DNA of 58,192 nt, taken from the NCBI GenBank assembly GCA_031255525.1, contig JAIRSJ010000029.1:1-58192 (forward strand). Reading direction: 5' to 3'. Source of the DNA: Campylobacteraceae bacterium (GTDB lineage Bacteria; Campylobacterota; Campylobacteria; Campylobacterales; Campylobacteraceae). The translations under genes and the position numbers were made by a program. Below are positions 49,100 to 58,192 of the stretch, in pieces. The stretch's first letter is position 1. Every line of letters begins with the position of its first letter. The notes below the pieces were generated by a model. That model was not told the DNA's origin. It worked only from the letters and a program-made list of their open reading frames with translations, and did not search any database.

Positions 49100-50260
49100 T
49101 TAAAAAAGAGTCGAAAAAATTGTCATTTTATCTTTACCTCGCCAGATAACAATCAGCATGGAAGTCCCAAATGCCCAGCCTGAAAGTGCACTCGCATGCG
49201 TACCCAAGAACAATGTCCCGATAATGTAACCAAGCGCGCTTATCGCATCTCAGCCAAGCATTGTCCCGCCACCGAGTCCTGTCAAAGCTTCTTTGATAGA
49301 TGGTTTTTGAAATTCAAACCTTTTTTCTGCAAAAGAGGATACAAAAGCACCGCCGATAAGCCCAAACACCGATAAAGCGTTTTGATTTAGCCAAAATCTT
49401 GTGGCAGATCGCCGCACACTGCAAATGTGTCAAGTCCGTTCAGGCGTGAGAGTGTTGGATCAAACATGTTTGATACGGTGCGAACCCATGAAGCGATTGT
49501 AACAGTTACTTCCAAAGGTTTCATCTATATGATGGCAAAGATGCCGATAATTCCTATTAAACACCGCCGCTTCGGCAGTTCTACCGTTTTGTCAAAACTC
49601 TTTTTAACGCTTCTAAAAGGGCGGTGCGGGATTTGTGTACTTTTTTGCTGCCTGCAAGCCACACCATAAGATAACGCCAAGAAGTAAAATCGCACCAAGC
49701 TACCTCCTTCAGATACGAAGGTAGCCAATACTCGCATCCGCTATGTTAGAGTCGGAGCATCCCATGTATTAAAACCGATAAAAAATGCGATAACCGTTCA
49801 GATAAGAACAAAAAGTGAGATAAACGAACCCTTTGAGAGATGATACGGATGCGCACTTGTGCATGATTTCGCAACAACCATTCCAAACCCGAAAACAAAC
49901 CCGCCCGCCAAAAGTACCTCATTCACGTACCCTACATAAATATCAGGTGATATATCTGCGCCAAGCGGATTTGACTGCCAGCCTCCTATAACCAAGGTAT
50001 ATCCTATGATTCCCGCCGCGATAGACAAGTAGCAGTTGCCAGCGCTCCTATCGGGTCGTTATTTTCAAGTCAATCTCTTAAATGACAGTAAAAGCAAAAT
50101 CTACTTTTTTGTATGACAAAGCCAAGCGACAAGCCGCACAAAAGAGGGTATTTTGCTGTTTTTTGGAACAGTTGAGAGGCAACATGCAAAGATGAGCATA
50201 AAAAGAGATAATACAATGGCCGCTTTTTACTGCATACTTTTCCCCGAAAAAGCCCGCCAT
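49100..50260 (-). pseudogene. YeeE/YedE-family sulfur-compound transporter, decayed
   Basis: Joined frames give an almost complete YeeE/YedE protein: MAGFFGEKYAVKSG, then after a frame change GLSLGFVIQKSRFCFY, then IAAGIIGYTLVIGGWQSNPLG, LLAGGFVFGFGMVVAKSC, then past a TGA (49798-49800) TVIAFFIGFNTWDAPT, and late AEKRFEFQKPSIKEALTGLGGGTMLG, a TGA (49250-49252), and ISALGYIIGTLFLG. At least two frameshifts and several stops are needed. Both TGA named stops lie where Trp is likely. The family imports thiosulfate or other sulfur species through Cys sites such as AKSC. It follows the decayed rhodanese on the same strand. Confidence 0.85.
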
Positions 50261-50279
50261 TTTAAGCGGACTTGAAAGT

Positions 50280-51195
50280 TTACTTTGCAGACCAAATGGT
50301 GCCTGCGTGGTTGTTTATAGGAATTTTTACCGCATCGCCTACTCTGTTCATGAGCCGTCACAATTTTTTGTATCGCAGTCAAAGATCTTGCTTAGTGCAA
50401 ACCATATGCAGCTTGAACGCTCGCCGACTCGGCAATATGTTATGACGAGTTTTTGAGCTGTCTACACCGACATTGATGTATGGTTTTTAAGCTCTTTGAT
50501 GGGATTGACAGCCTGTCCTCAAGAGACATTAACGGTTGTTGGGGTGCCCGTACGGACAACTCTTGAATACATGCAGGTGCGAAAACTTTGCGCATACTCA
50601 TCAGCAGAGCGGATATCAAGCAGTTTTATCTTCGAGTCACCTTTCGCAACAACAAAGCATCATTCAGTCTTACCCGCAAGATAGAATCCACCTTGTCAAC
50701 CTTAAAGTTTGTAGTTTTTAAACTGTGGCGTTTTGTTGTTTGGTTCGTGCTTTTCGACCACCCCGTTTCACGTGCTCCCCGTTTAAAATCTTGGTGTTAG
50801 GAGCTCCGTATATATCAAACACTCGAGCTTCCCATGCGGCAAAGCAATTGTTAGTATTATCGTGCAAGATGACGATAATATCTTTTCTCATGCCGACTTT
50901 TGAGAGCAATTTTTTTAAAATCCTCCTTGCTTGCGACATCTCGTTTGATTTTATCGTTCAAGCTGGTATGCCGTGAGAAGTTAAGCGCATCCGGGATATG
51001 TCCGAGCTTATATACGCCGGGATTTAGGCTCACCTCTATAGTCCTCATTTTCGGATCATTCAAGTTTTTTACAAGTCACTTTGTGGACACAAGCGAATCA
51101 GTCGCGCTTGCAGCAGTCGTAAAGATAGCCGACAGATCCAATACAAACGTAATGCGCAGCAAAGATCTACGGTTTAAAAATACTACAGTTTTCAT
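50280..51195 (-). pseudogene. Two-domain rhodanese (thiosulfate sulfurtransferase), decayed
   Basis: From ATG 51195 a signal-like N-terminus runs to a TGA at 51076-51078. The frame then continues as IEVSLNPGVYKLGHIPDALNFS and SLNDKIKRDVASKEDFKK, shifts at an A-run near 50909-50916, and goes on as RKDIIVILHDNTNNCFAAWEARVFDIYG. More shifts lead to KIKLLDIRSADEY and the active-site loop VITYCRVGERSS, then GS-stop-TE-stop (TGA 50348-50350, TAG 50339-50341) where the family has GSWTEWGN. The ancestral protein was about 300 residues and likely exported. It is upstream of the decayed YeeE/YedE gene, forming a dead sulfur-uptake operon. Confidence 0.9.
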
Positions 51196-51300
51196 GTTTA
51201 CATTCTAATGTAGTTTTGCAGTAGGACGATTTTGGTGCAAAATTCTTATATATTAAACCTATCAATAAATTATATTTGAAACCTGCGGAGCTATTTTTTA

Positions 51301-51356
51301 TGTGAAAAACTTTTCAACACAACATGTGAAAATGTGAAAATATATACAAATTTCAC
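51301..51356. promoter_or_regulatory. Cluster of TTCAC-core DnaA-box-like sites upstream of typA
   Basis: TGTGAAAA occurs at 51301-51308, 51325-51332 and 51333-51340, and TTTCACG at 51351-51357. The core equals that of the oriC boxes. The cluster lies 65-120 bases before the typA start, close to its likely promoter (TATAGTATATTTTGG, near 51370-51384). Confidence 0.45.
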
Positions 51357-51420
51357 GCTTAATACCATTTATAGTATATTTTGGATAGAATACTGCCCTT
51401 ATTAAAATTAGGAGTATTAT

Positions 51421-53223
51421 TTGAGTATGATAAGAAATATTGCTGTTATCGCTCACGTTGACCATGGTAAAACGACTTTAGTAGACGAACTTTTGAAACA
51501 ATCGGGAACTTTTGCCGAGCATCAGAGCGCAGGCGAACGAATGATGGACAGCAATGATATTGAAAAAGAAAGAGGCATAACAATCCTCTCTAAAAACACT
51601 TCCATCGCTTATAAAGGCTATAAGATCAATATCATAGACACTCCGGGACACGCTGATTTTGGCGGCGAAGTGGAACGTGTGTTGAAGATGGTTGACGGCG
51701 TTTTACTCTTGGTAGATGCACAAGAAGGTGTTATGCCTCAAACCAAATTTGTTGTTAAAAAAGCTTTGGGATTCGGATTAAAACCTATAGTTGTTATAAA
51801 TAAAATAGACAAACCGGCAGCCGATTCCGAGCGTGTGATAAACGAGATATTTGATTTGTTTGTAGCACTTGATGCAAATGATGAACAGCTCGATTTTCCT
51901 ATAATTTACGCCGCAGCGCGCGATGGATATGCTAAAAAAAATTTAAATGATAAAAATGAAAATCTTGAACCGTTGTTTGAGGTGATAACTACGCATATTC
52001 CAAGTCCGAGCGGCAAAGATGAAAACCCTGTGCAAGTGCAGATTTTTACACTTGATTATGATAATTACGTAGGTAAGATAGGAATAGCGCGTGTGTTTAA
52101 CGGTTCCATCAAAAAAAATCAAACCGTTATGCTTGCCAAAGCAAGCGGTGAGAGAATAAACGGACGCATTAGTAAACTTATAGGTTTTAAAGGTTTGGAA
52201 AGACTTGATATAAACGAGGCCGGTTCGGGGGATATTATTGCTATAGCTGGTTTCGACGCGCTTGATGTAGGAGATAGTATAGTAGATCCTTCAGATCCCA
52301 TGCCGCTTGATCCTTTGCATATCGAAGAACCTACCTTGAGCGTTGTTTTTGCCGTAAACGACAGTCCGTTAGCCGGACTTGAGGGAAAATATGTAACTTC
52401 AAACAAACTTTCCGAAAGACTTGAAAACGAAGTCAAGACAAATATCGCCATGAAATACGAAAGCATAGGCGAGGGCAAGTTTAAAGTGTCGGGTAGAGGA
52501 GAACTGCAAATAACCATTCTGGCTGAAAATATGAGAAGAGAGGGATTTGAATTTTCTCTTGGAAGACCGGAAGTTATCGTTAAGGAAGAAGACGGCGTGA
52601 AATTAGAGCCGTTTGAACATTTGGTCATAGATGTTCCGGATGATTGTACTGGAGCCGTGATAGAGAAGCTTGGGAAACGAAAAGCCGAAATGACCGCTAT
52701 GAATCCCACAGGAGACGGACAAACAAGGATAGAGTTTGAGATACCTGCCCGCGGACTTATAGGTTTTAGAAGTCAATTTTTGACCGATACAAGAGGCGAG
52801 GGCGTGATGAACCACTCATTTTTGGATTTTCGTCCTTTAAGCGGCAACGTGGAGCATCGCTCAAACGGCTCGCTTGTATCTATGGAAAACGGCGTGGCTC
52901 TTGGATACTCTTTGTGGAATTTGCAAGATAGGGGTGTGCTGTTTATAGATCCGCAGACAAAAGTTTATGTGGGTATGATCATCGGCGAACATTCGCGCCC
53001 CAATGATCTTGACGTAAATCCCATAAAAGGCAAAAATTTAACAAATGTAAGAGCTTCGGGAAGCGACGAGGCTATAAAACTGGTTCCGCCGCGAAGATTA
53101 AATTTGGAGCGCGCGCTTGAGTGGATAGAAGATGATGAAGTAGTAGAAGTAACGCCGAAAAATATCCGCGTCAGAAAAAAATATCTTGACCCGACAACGA
53201 GAAAAAGAATGTCAAAGGCATAA
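51421..53223 (+). CDS. typA: Ribosome-associated GTPase TypA/BipA
   Basis: The 600-residue translational GTPase has G1 [16 protein letters not shown]2 [13 protein letters not shown]3 [13 protein letters not shown]4 NKIDKP, followed by EF-G-like domains II, III and V and the BipA-specific C-terminal domain. The TTG at 51421 lies six bases after AGGAG; an ATG at 51427 is also possible. It acts in ribosome assembly and stress adaptation. The upstream TTCAC cluster is unusual. Confidence 0.97.
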   Translation: MSMIRNIAVIAHVDHGKTTLVDELLKQSGTFAEHQSAGERMMDSNDIEKERGITILSKNTSIAYKGYKINIIDTPGHADFGGEVERVLKMVDGVLLLVDAQEGVMPQTKFVVKKALGFGLKPIVVINKIDKPAADSERVINEIFDLFVALDANDEQLDFPIIYAAARDGYAKKNLNDKNENLEPLFEVITTHIPSPSGKDENPVQVQIFTLDYDNYVGKIGIARVFNGSIKKNQTVMLAKASGERINGRISKLIGFKGLERLDINEAGSGDIIAIAGFDALDVGDSIVDPSDPMPLDPLHIEEPTLSVVFAVNDSPLAGLEGKYVTSNKLSERLENEVKTNIAMKYESIGEGKFKVSGRGELQITILAENMRREGFEFSLGRPEVIVKEEDGVKLEPFEHLVIDVPDDCTGAVIEKLGKRKAEMTAMNPTGDGQTRIEFEIPARGLIGFRSQFLTDTRGEGVMNHSFLDFRPLSGNVEHRSNGSLVSMENGVALGYSLWNLQDRGVLFIDPQTKVYVGMIIGEHSRPNDLDVNPIKGKNLTNVRASGSDEAIKLVPPRRLNLERALEWIEDDEVVEVTPKNIRVRKKYLDPTTRKRMSKA

Positions 53224-53286
53224 GATAAAAGCACAGGCTCGCAAAAGTTAGTTTTTATGAGCCATATCTTTTGCCGCAAAAATATA

Positions 53287-53323
53287 AAAAACGATAAAGC
53301 AAAAATAGCTTTTTATCGTTTTT
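53287..53323 (+). terminator. Rho-independent terminator after typA
   Basis: AAAAACGATAAA at 53287-53298 pairs with TTTATCGTTTTT at 53312-53323, a 12-bp stem ending in a T-run. Confidence 0.85.
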
Positions 53324-54163
53324 GCACGCAAAAAATAAGATATCCATATTACTCAAATTTGCACCGTCCGTGTTTTGCAAATAGATTCTAGTGCAAGAGT
53401 TTTTGCTTTTATGCCGCAACGCAAGCCCTCAAAAAAACCATAAATACAAAAAGTCGCTATTTAAACTTGCTTTGCTATACGCAAAATAGCTTGCAGTACA
53501 TTTTTTTATCTGCTTTTCGCGCTTTTATCATTTAAAGTGTCTTAGCGCTTTTGAAAAACAGAAAAACAATAGAAAAAATATCAGATCGCTGTAGTTGCTT
53601 CTATAGTGTTTATCAAGATAATAAGCCAAGCGGTTTGATAACAAAGCAGCTTTAAAGACTCTGCTTTTATTTTCATATGTCCAAGTTTTGCCTGTTACAA
53701 GCATGTAAATGACATTTAAAATGCTCTGCGGTATTTCAAGTTTTACCAAAATTTTCAAAAATTATGACCTCTTTTTATCGTTATATTGTGCGGTTTAGTA
53801 CGAAGTGATACGGCATTGATATACAAAAATATTTCACATGATATTTGATTTTGCCGCAATAAGCTTTATTTTTCACGCCAACATATACTGCACCTAACAT
53901 TAGCCGTATTTGCTGTTAAATCATATTAACATGAAATAACAGATTGCTCTATTTCAAAGAAAATTTTTCTATTTTTTTTATAACAAAAATATTTATCAGA
54001 GTTTTTACATTGCCAAGATAAAAGTATTAGATACATGATAAACGTATATTAAATAGCAAATAAGATAATTATTTATTAAATATAAAGCATTACCGTATTT
54101 GATTTAACTTATTTTTATAAATACAGTTATACAATATTTACAATATTTTACGAAGGAGTAACA
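53324..54163. other. Gene-poor region before lipoprotein paralog C
   Basis: It is AT-rich and has no recognised gene. It contains one doubtful minus-strand ORF (53528-53758), and a promoter-like stretch (AGTTATACAATATTTACAATATTT) lies about 20-45 bases before the lipoprotein ATG. Confidence 0.4.
53528..53758 (-). CDS. Doubtful small ORF, 76 codons
   Basis: It reads MKILVKLEIPQSILNVI and later FKAALLSNRLAYYLDKHYRSNY, followed by a hydrophobic stretch. No clear ribosome site is seen. It loosely resembles the small ORF at 38109-38270 and part of the one at 34830-35294. Two of the three lie upstream of, and divergent from, glycine-tethered lipoprotein genes. Confidence 0.25.
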   Translation of the reverse strand: MKILVKLEIPQSILNVIYMLVTGKTWTYENKSRVFKAALLSNRLAYYLDKHYRSNYSDLIFFLLFFCFSKALRHFK

Positions 54164-54886
54164 ATGAGTACATTGATTAAGCCATTTGGCATAGCTTTGA
54201 TTCTGGCTTTTTTAATTGGTTGCGGAGGAGGCGGAGACGGCTCTAATACATACACTTTCATTGACGACGGTACAGACGATGCGCAGAGTATTTTGTCTGA
54301 TTATTTGGCTGAAATCTTTCCACCGTTTGATAACTCTTTATATGTTCGCGATGTTATTAAGTTTCACAAGGCTGTAGAGTATATAGGGGTCTCTAGAGCC
54401 GCTGCCGGAAACTTCAACGCTTCCATGTATAGCAGAGGGTTTCGTGTGGATAGTGTTTATGGAAAAGGTTCTCCCAATTGTTCATATTATTTTTTAGGTG
54501 CATCACTTGAAGAATATAAAGGATTTGATCTTTGTCAAGATGGTAATAGTTGGCGCATCGGATTGAATTTGGTGAGTAGAAGTTTTCAGAGCAATATTGA
54601 TTTTAACAATGCTTTTGGTCGACCAAGTGACGGTACTATTCATGCCGAAGAGGTTACAATAGAATACGGCAATGTTGTTGATAGCATGTTGTCCAAATTT
54701 GAGAATTATTTTGGCAAACTGGGCTCAAGAGGCAAATTTGAGAGAGGTGAGTGCACAAAAGGCTGGCATGGTCCGACAAGCTGGAAATGCGTGAGCGGCG
54801 GTATACACTCCGGCTATCACTGGGATAGTTATTATGATGAAAGCGTAATTGAAAAGGGGCACGTGTTTTTTAAAAGAGTGCAATAG
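54164..54886 (+). CDS. Glycine-tethered lipoprotein (paralog C)
   Basis: The 240-residue protein starts at ATG after GAAGGAGTAAC. Its signal peptide ends LIGC, followed by GGGGDGSNTYT and then LAEIFPPFDNSLYV, which parallels EEKFPPF of paralog B and EEGFPVF of paralog A. Two similar halves appear again (NFNASMYSRGF; FGKLGSRGKFERGEC), each with aromatic beta strands and Cys residues that could pair. No known domain is found. A hairpin follows. It is distant from the tandem pair at 35-37 kb. Confidence 0.75.
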   Translation: MSTLIKPFGIALILAFLIGCGGGGDGSNTYTFIDDGTDDAQSILSDYLAEIFPPFDNSLYVRDVIKFHKAVEYIGVSRAAAGNFNASMYSRGFRVDSVYGKGSPNCSYYFLGASLEEYKGFDLCQDGNSWRIGLNLVSRSFQSNIDFNNAFGRPSDGTIHAEEVTIEYGNVVDSMLSKFENYFGKLGSRGKFERGECTKGWHGPTSWKCVSGGIHSGYHWDSYYDESVIEKGHVFFKRVQ

Positions 54887-55996
54887 TCTTCGCCGAAAAA
54901 GTTCATTAAAGAGTTTGAAGCGATAAGGTGAAGAGTGTTTTTCTATATAGCTTCACAAACGACGGTCTCATTGCGGTACAAAATGTGCCTTTTTATAACA
55001 AACTAAAGCTGCAAAACCCGCAGCTTTAGCTCTACAGTCAAATAAAACTTTTTACAATAATCTTAATTTTTTTAGAAATTGTCGTATTTGTAAGTGCGAT
55101 CAAATCATATATCCGATAAAACGGTATTTTATAGGAAGCAGACAGTTTGTGCGAATGACAACAAGAGCAATATAATTATATTTGTAATAAGCGGTTTTTA
55201 TATGCGACAAGACTTTGGTTTTTAAAAATTTGCTTTACAGATAAAAGCGTATTGCGATCTTAGGATATTGAATCTAAAAAGTTTTAAAGGTGTACATAAA
55301 AGATTTTATATCGCAAGCCATTGTTTTGACTCTATCCGTAAAATACCGCAACTTTCAAAATATGGAGGTTTCATAATTCAATATTTGGGCAGTATAAAAT
55401 AACTAAGCAAAAATGCGAACGCAATAACGCTTTTAAATTAAAAGATTTGATAATTTTAAAAGAATAAATATCCATTTGCATGAAATCCAAGAAGTTTTAC
55501 ATGCAAAATGATATTAATATTGACACAGTCATTGGTGTTAAAAGTGACATTGGTGATGAATGGCCGCTTATGGAATGTGCAGAGACGTTATCAAGTGTTT
55601 TGGTTGCTTGTTTATCTCTTGGAAGATGAAAGCATAAATGCTTTTGTTGCACTTGTATGACGCCGCAGTTACAAGAGTAACGAAAAGAGCTATTTGGTTT
55701 TTACAAAGAGATGAACTTCAAGGAGTATCGCTCATAAATTCGGTCATATATTTAACGGTGATATGACTAAATATCCGCTCAATCGGCATACTAAACGGTA
55801 TTATGGGTTTGATCGGCAAATTTATTATCGATACAAGTCGCGCGTGAAACGCAATCAAAGTATTTTATTGCCTGCATGGGCTAAGTTTGTTTGCAAAGAC
55901 GTTTTTAAGTGCGATTTATGTGTAATTTTGATAGATAGTACTCTTGTAGGTGCATTTTTGTACATCGTGCAAAGTTTTTAAAGGATAAAATGCCAC
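54887..55996. other. 1.1-kb region with no recognised gene
   Basis: Apart from the hairpin at 55003-55029 there is no supported feature. Short frames at 55540-55640 (DEWPLMECAETLSS) and 55763-55981 look protein-like but have no start signal, homologue I know, or consistent frame. It may contain remnants of lost genes. Confidence 0.4.
55003..55029 (+). terminator. Hairpin downstream of lipoprotein paralog C
   Basis: CTAAAGCTGC at 55003-55012 and GCAGCTTTAG at 55020-55029 form a 10-bp perfect stem with a 7-base loop. There is no T-run, so termination efficiency is uncertain. Confidence 0.6.
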
Positions 55997-56530
55997 TTAG
56001 CTTATGTGTTCTGTTAAGATTTTAATCCCTATGCCTATTAGTATAACTCCACCCAAAACTTCTGCCGCGCTTCCAAGCCAACTGCCGCTTCTGGCCCCCA
56101 TTTTTACTCCGATAAATGAAAATATAAAAGTAACTGCAGCGATAACCAAAATACTCGCGTACAAGTTAAAATCTAAAAAAATGAGTGTAAAACCGGCTGC
56201 TAAAGCATCAAGACTTGTGGCAATCGAGAGTAAAATTAGCGTTTTGTGTGTCAAAGAAAAGTTACTGTTTTCATCTTTTTTAAAACTTTCATATATCATT
56301 TTAAGTCCTAAAAACACTAAAAGCGCAAAAGCTATCCAATGGTCAAAACTATTTATATATTCCGAACTTTTTTTGCCAAGCATAAAACCAAGCAAGGGCA
56401 TAATGCCTTGAAAAGCTCCGAAATAAAGAGCTGTTTTGATAGCTGCATTTTTATTTTTTGAGCCTATCCCCAAAGATACGGCAAAAGCGTCTAAAGAGAG
56501 CGCAAAAGATAATAGTAACAGTTCAATCAT
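55997..56530 (-). CDS. mntP: Manganese efflux pump MntP
   Basis: The 177-residue membrane protein has six segments and two copies of the Asp-containing motif: FALSLDAFAVSLGIG near residue 10 and IATSLDALAAGFTL near residue 105. These are the Mn2+ site residues of the MntP (YebN) family. It follows nrdA by 18 bases on the same strand, so it may be cotranscribed. No yybP-ykoY riboswitch is possible in that short gap. Confidence 0.93.
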   Translation of the reverse strand: MIELLLLSFALSLDAFAVSLGIGSKNKNAAIKTALYFGAFQGIMPLLGFMLGKKSSEYINSFDHWIAFALLVFLGLKMIYESFKKDENSNFSLTHKTLILLSIATSLDALAAGFTLIFLDFNLYASILVIAAVTFIFSFIGVKMGARSGSWLGSAAEVLGGVILIGIGIKILTEHIS

Positions 56531-56548
56531 TTGATATTTCGCGACTCT

Positions 56549-58192
56549 TTATTGACACCCGTCGCACTCAATGCTTCTATCAGCTATATCGACAGAGGTT
56601 GTTTCCGGAGATTGACTTCTTAGATAATAGACCGATTTTAATCCGAGTTTCCAGCCCAACATGTAGATATCGTTTAAATATTTTCCGCTCGCTTTATCAA
56701 GCGTGATAAAGATATTTAAACTTTGTCCCTGATCTATCCATTTTTGACGGATAGCGCCCGCTTGTATCAAAAGTTTTTGATCAAGTTCATATGCGGGAGT
56801 ATAAAAATTCCAAGTGTCAAGTGAAAGCTTAGGAGCAGTTACAGGTATCATGCCTGAGAGATTTTCTTCAAACCATTTTCTTTTGTAGACCGGTTCTATC
56901 GTCTGCGTTGTACCGACCAAAATAGATATAGAGCTTGTGGGCGCGATGGCCATCAAATACCCGTTTCTCATGCCGTCTGTTTTGACTTTTTCTCTCAATT
57001 TTTCCCAATCGTATGTGTAGCTGAAAAGTCCGCCTCTATCTACGAGCTTTTTTGCGTTTTCATTAGCTATATCTATAGGAAAAATCCCTTTGCTCCATTT
57101 TGAGCCTTCAAATTCGGGATATACACCTTTTTCCAAGCCTAAATTGCTTGAGGCTTTTATGGCGTTGTAGCTTATCGCTTCCATTATCTCATCTATCTTT
57201 GCCAAATGTTCATATCCGCCCCATGGTATTTTATTTTCCGCCAACATCTGCGCCTCTCCCATTATTCCAAGACCTATAGAGCGCGATAATAGATTGGTAT
57301 GTTTAACTTTGGCGTGCGGATAAAAATTGAGGTCTATAACGTTATCAAGCATTCTGATTGCTACTGGTACAACTCTCTCTATGTCATCTTTCGTATTTAT
57401 TTTGGAGAGGTTTATGCTGGCCAAATTGCAAACTGCGGTTTTTCCCTCCTTCACAGCTTTCTCCACAATAAATATCTCTTTACCTCCTATAACGTCAAGC
57501 GCGGTTATCTTTTTGGCTTTTTTGGTTACTCCGCCGTCCGTTTTTATAATCTCGTTTTCTTCAAATAGGCTTTCGCTACCGTCGCTATATACGACTTTTG
57601 TCATATAGTGATTTGTTTGAGTATTTTGAAATATCTCAGTGCATAAGTTTGAACTTCTGATAATTCCTTTATGATTGTTCGGATTTGCTCTGTTTGCACC
57701 GTCTTTAAAGCACAAAAACGGGCTTCCGGATTCGAAATAGTTAGTCAGTATTTTTTTCCACAGCTCTTTTGCTTTGATAAACTCTTTTGGTATGTCCGGA
57801 TTTTTTTCATACTCCTCATACCTTTTATCAAACTCTTCACCGTACAGTTCGCAAAGATCAGGCGTATCTACAGGGTCAAAAAGCGTCCACATGGCGTCTT
57901 GCTCTATTCTTTTCATGAAAAGGTCGTTTATCCAAAGAGCAGGGAACAGTTCATGCGTGCGGCGTCTCTCTTCGCCGGAATTTTTTTTCAAATCCAAAAA
58001 ATCAGATACGTCCATATGCCACGGCTCTATATATACGGCGATTGCACCCTTTCTTGTTCCGAGCTGATCAACTGCAACAGCAATATCATTTGTGATTTTC
58101 AAAAATGGAATTATACCGCCTGCCGCATTTTTGTGACCGTCTATCATGCTGCCCATAGCACGCACCAAGCTCCAATCCCAGCCGATACCGCC
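56549..58192 (-). CDS. nrdA: Class Ia ribonucleoside-diphosphate reductase large subunit, N-terminus cut by window edge
   Basis: 547 C-terminal residues are visible; the 5' end lies to the right of the window. Motifs include SNLCTEI with an active-site Cys, CNLASINL, MAIAPTSSISILVG with the radical-transfer region, and VYYLRSQSPETTSVD with the conserved tyrosine pair. The C-terminus ends ECDGCQ, the redox-active Cys pair. An insertion of about 60 residues (SDGSESLFEENEIIKTDGG) sits between the LCTEI and CNLASINL motifs; I regard it as a family variant, not an intein, since intein motifs are absent. It supplies deoxynucleotides in aerobic growth. Confidence 0.95.
   Translation of the reverse strand, partial: GGIGWDWSLVRAMGSMIDGHKNAAGGIIPFLKITNDIAVAVDQLGTRKGAIAVYIEPWHMDVSDFLDLKKNSGEERRRTHELFPALWINDLFMKRIEQDAMWTLFDPVDTPDLCELYGEEFDKRYEEYEKNPDIPKEFIKAKELWKKILTNYFESGSPFLCFKDGANRANPNNHKGIIRSSNLCTEIFQNTQTNHYMTKVVYSDGSESLFEENEIIKTDGGVTKKAKKITALDVIGGKEIFIVEKAVKEGKTAVCNLASINLSKINTKDDIERVVPVAIRMLDNVIDLNFYPHAKVKHTNLLSRSIGLGIMGEAQMLAENKIPWGGYEHLAKIDEIMEAISYNAIKASSNLGLEKGVYPEFEGSKWSKGIFPIDIANENAKKLVDRGGLFSYTYDWEKLREKVKTDGMRNGYLMAIAPTSSISILVGTTQTIEPVYKRKWFEENLSGMIPVTAPKLSLDTWNFYTPAYELDQKLLIQAGAIRQKWIDQGQSLNIFITLDKASGKYLNDIYMLGWKLGLKSVYYLRSQSPETTSVDIADRSIECDGCQ

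Noticed and set aside
49427-50976. Several 60-83 codon plus-strand frames across the decayed sulfur operon
   Set aside because: They are shadows of the minus-strand pseudogenes, whose joined frames match rhodanese and YeeE/YedE.
57480-57620. Possible intein in the ribonucleotide reductase, because of an inserted segment
   Set aside because: The insert is only about 60 residues and lacks intein splice-junction Cys/Ser and His-Asn motifs.

Overview
The window is a chromosomal segment around the replication origin of a low-GC Campylobacterota (Epsilonproteobacteria) bacterium. Supporting signs are the ruvC / dnaA-dnaN-gyrB layout with TTCAC-core DnaA boxes, queF near gyrB, a fused ResB-CcsA cytochrome c assembly protein (CcsBA), futalosine-pathway menaquinone synthesis (MqnD), bacteriohemerythrin, AT-rich intergenic DNA and frequent TTG starts. 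The genus cannot be fixed from the sequence alone; a Sulfurimonas-, Arcobacter- or Sulfurospirillum-like organism is plausible.

Region 1 (1-12116) is most of a secondary-metabolite locus of the aryl polyene / dialkylresorcinol (flexirubin-like) type. It holds a DarB-like ketosynthase cut by the left edge, DarA, an ABC-2 exporter pair, two acyl carrier proteins, two catalytic ketosynthases, a chain-length-factor-like ketosynthase without the active-site Cys, a methyltransferase, a glycosyltransferase, an LpxL-like acyltransferase, a small conserved protein with a helix-turn-helix-like C-terminus, and a BtrH-like acyltransferase. The genes form tightly overlapping operons on both strands. Ligase, dehydratase and ketoreductase genes are not in the window and probably lie to the left.

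Region 2 (12541-34831) is mostly housekeeping: a periplasmic disulfide protein, a cation/proton antiporter, tsaD, a cupin, pgeF, riboflavin synthase, mnmG, a cytochrome c, a complete branched-chain amino-acid ABC transporter (liv), ccsBA, murB, mqnD, hemerythrin, recA-eno-FtsB-like, and an unlabelled SRP RNA gene (ffs). A lipoprotein gene at 28.5 kb has its signal peptide one base out of frame with the only nearby ATG.

Region 3 (34832-41431) mixes accessory and core genes. Two tandem paralogous glycine-tethered lipoproteins are each followed by a terminator and a palindrome (degraded in the second). They are followed by an outer-membrane barrel protein, an HD-domain protein, queF and a doubly degenerate GGDEF/EAL protein.

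Region 4 (41432-46861) is the origin: gyrB, dnaN, oriC with a DnaA-trio-like tract, dnaA, and divergent ruvC.

Region 5 (46862-58192) is gene-poor. It contains an (AG)8 microsatellite upstream of a GLUG-repeat lipoprotein, REP-like repeats, a decayed rhodanese plus YeeE/YedE sulfur operon with many stops and frameshifts, a second cluster of TTCAC boxes in front of typA, a third glycine-tethered lipoprotein, about 2 kb of DNA with no recognisable gene, mntP, and a ribonucleotide reductase large subunit cut by the right edge.
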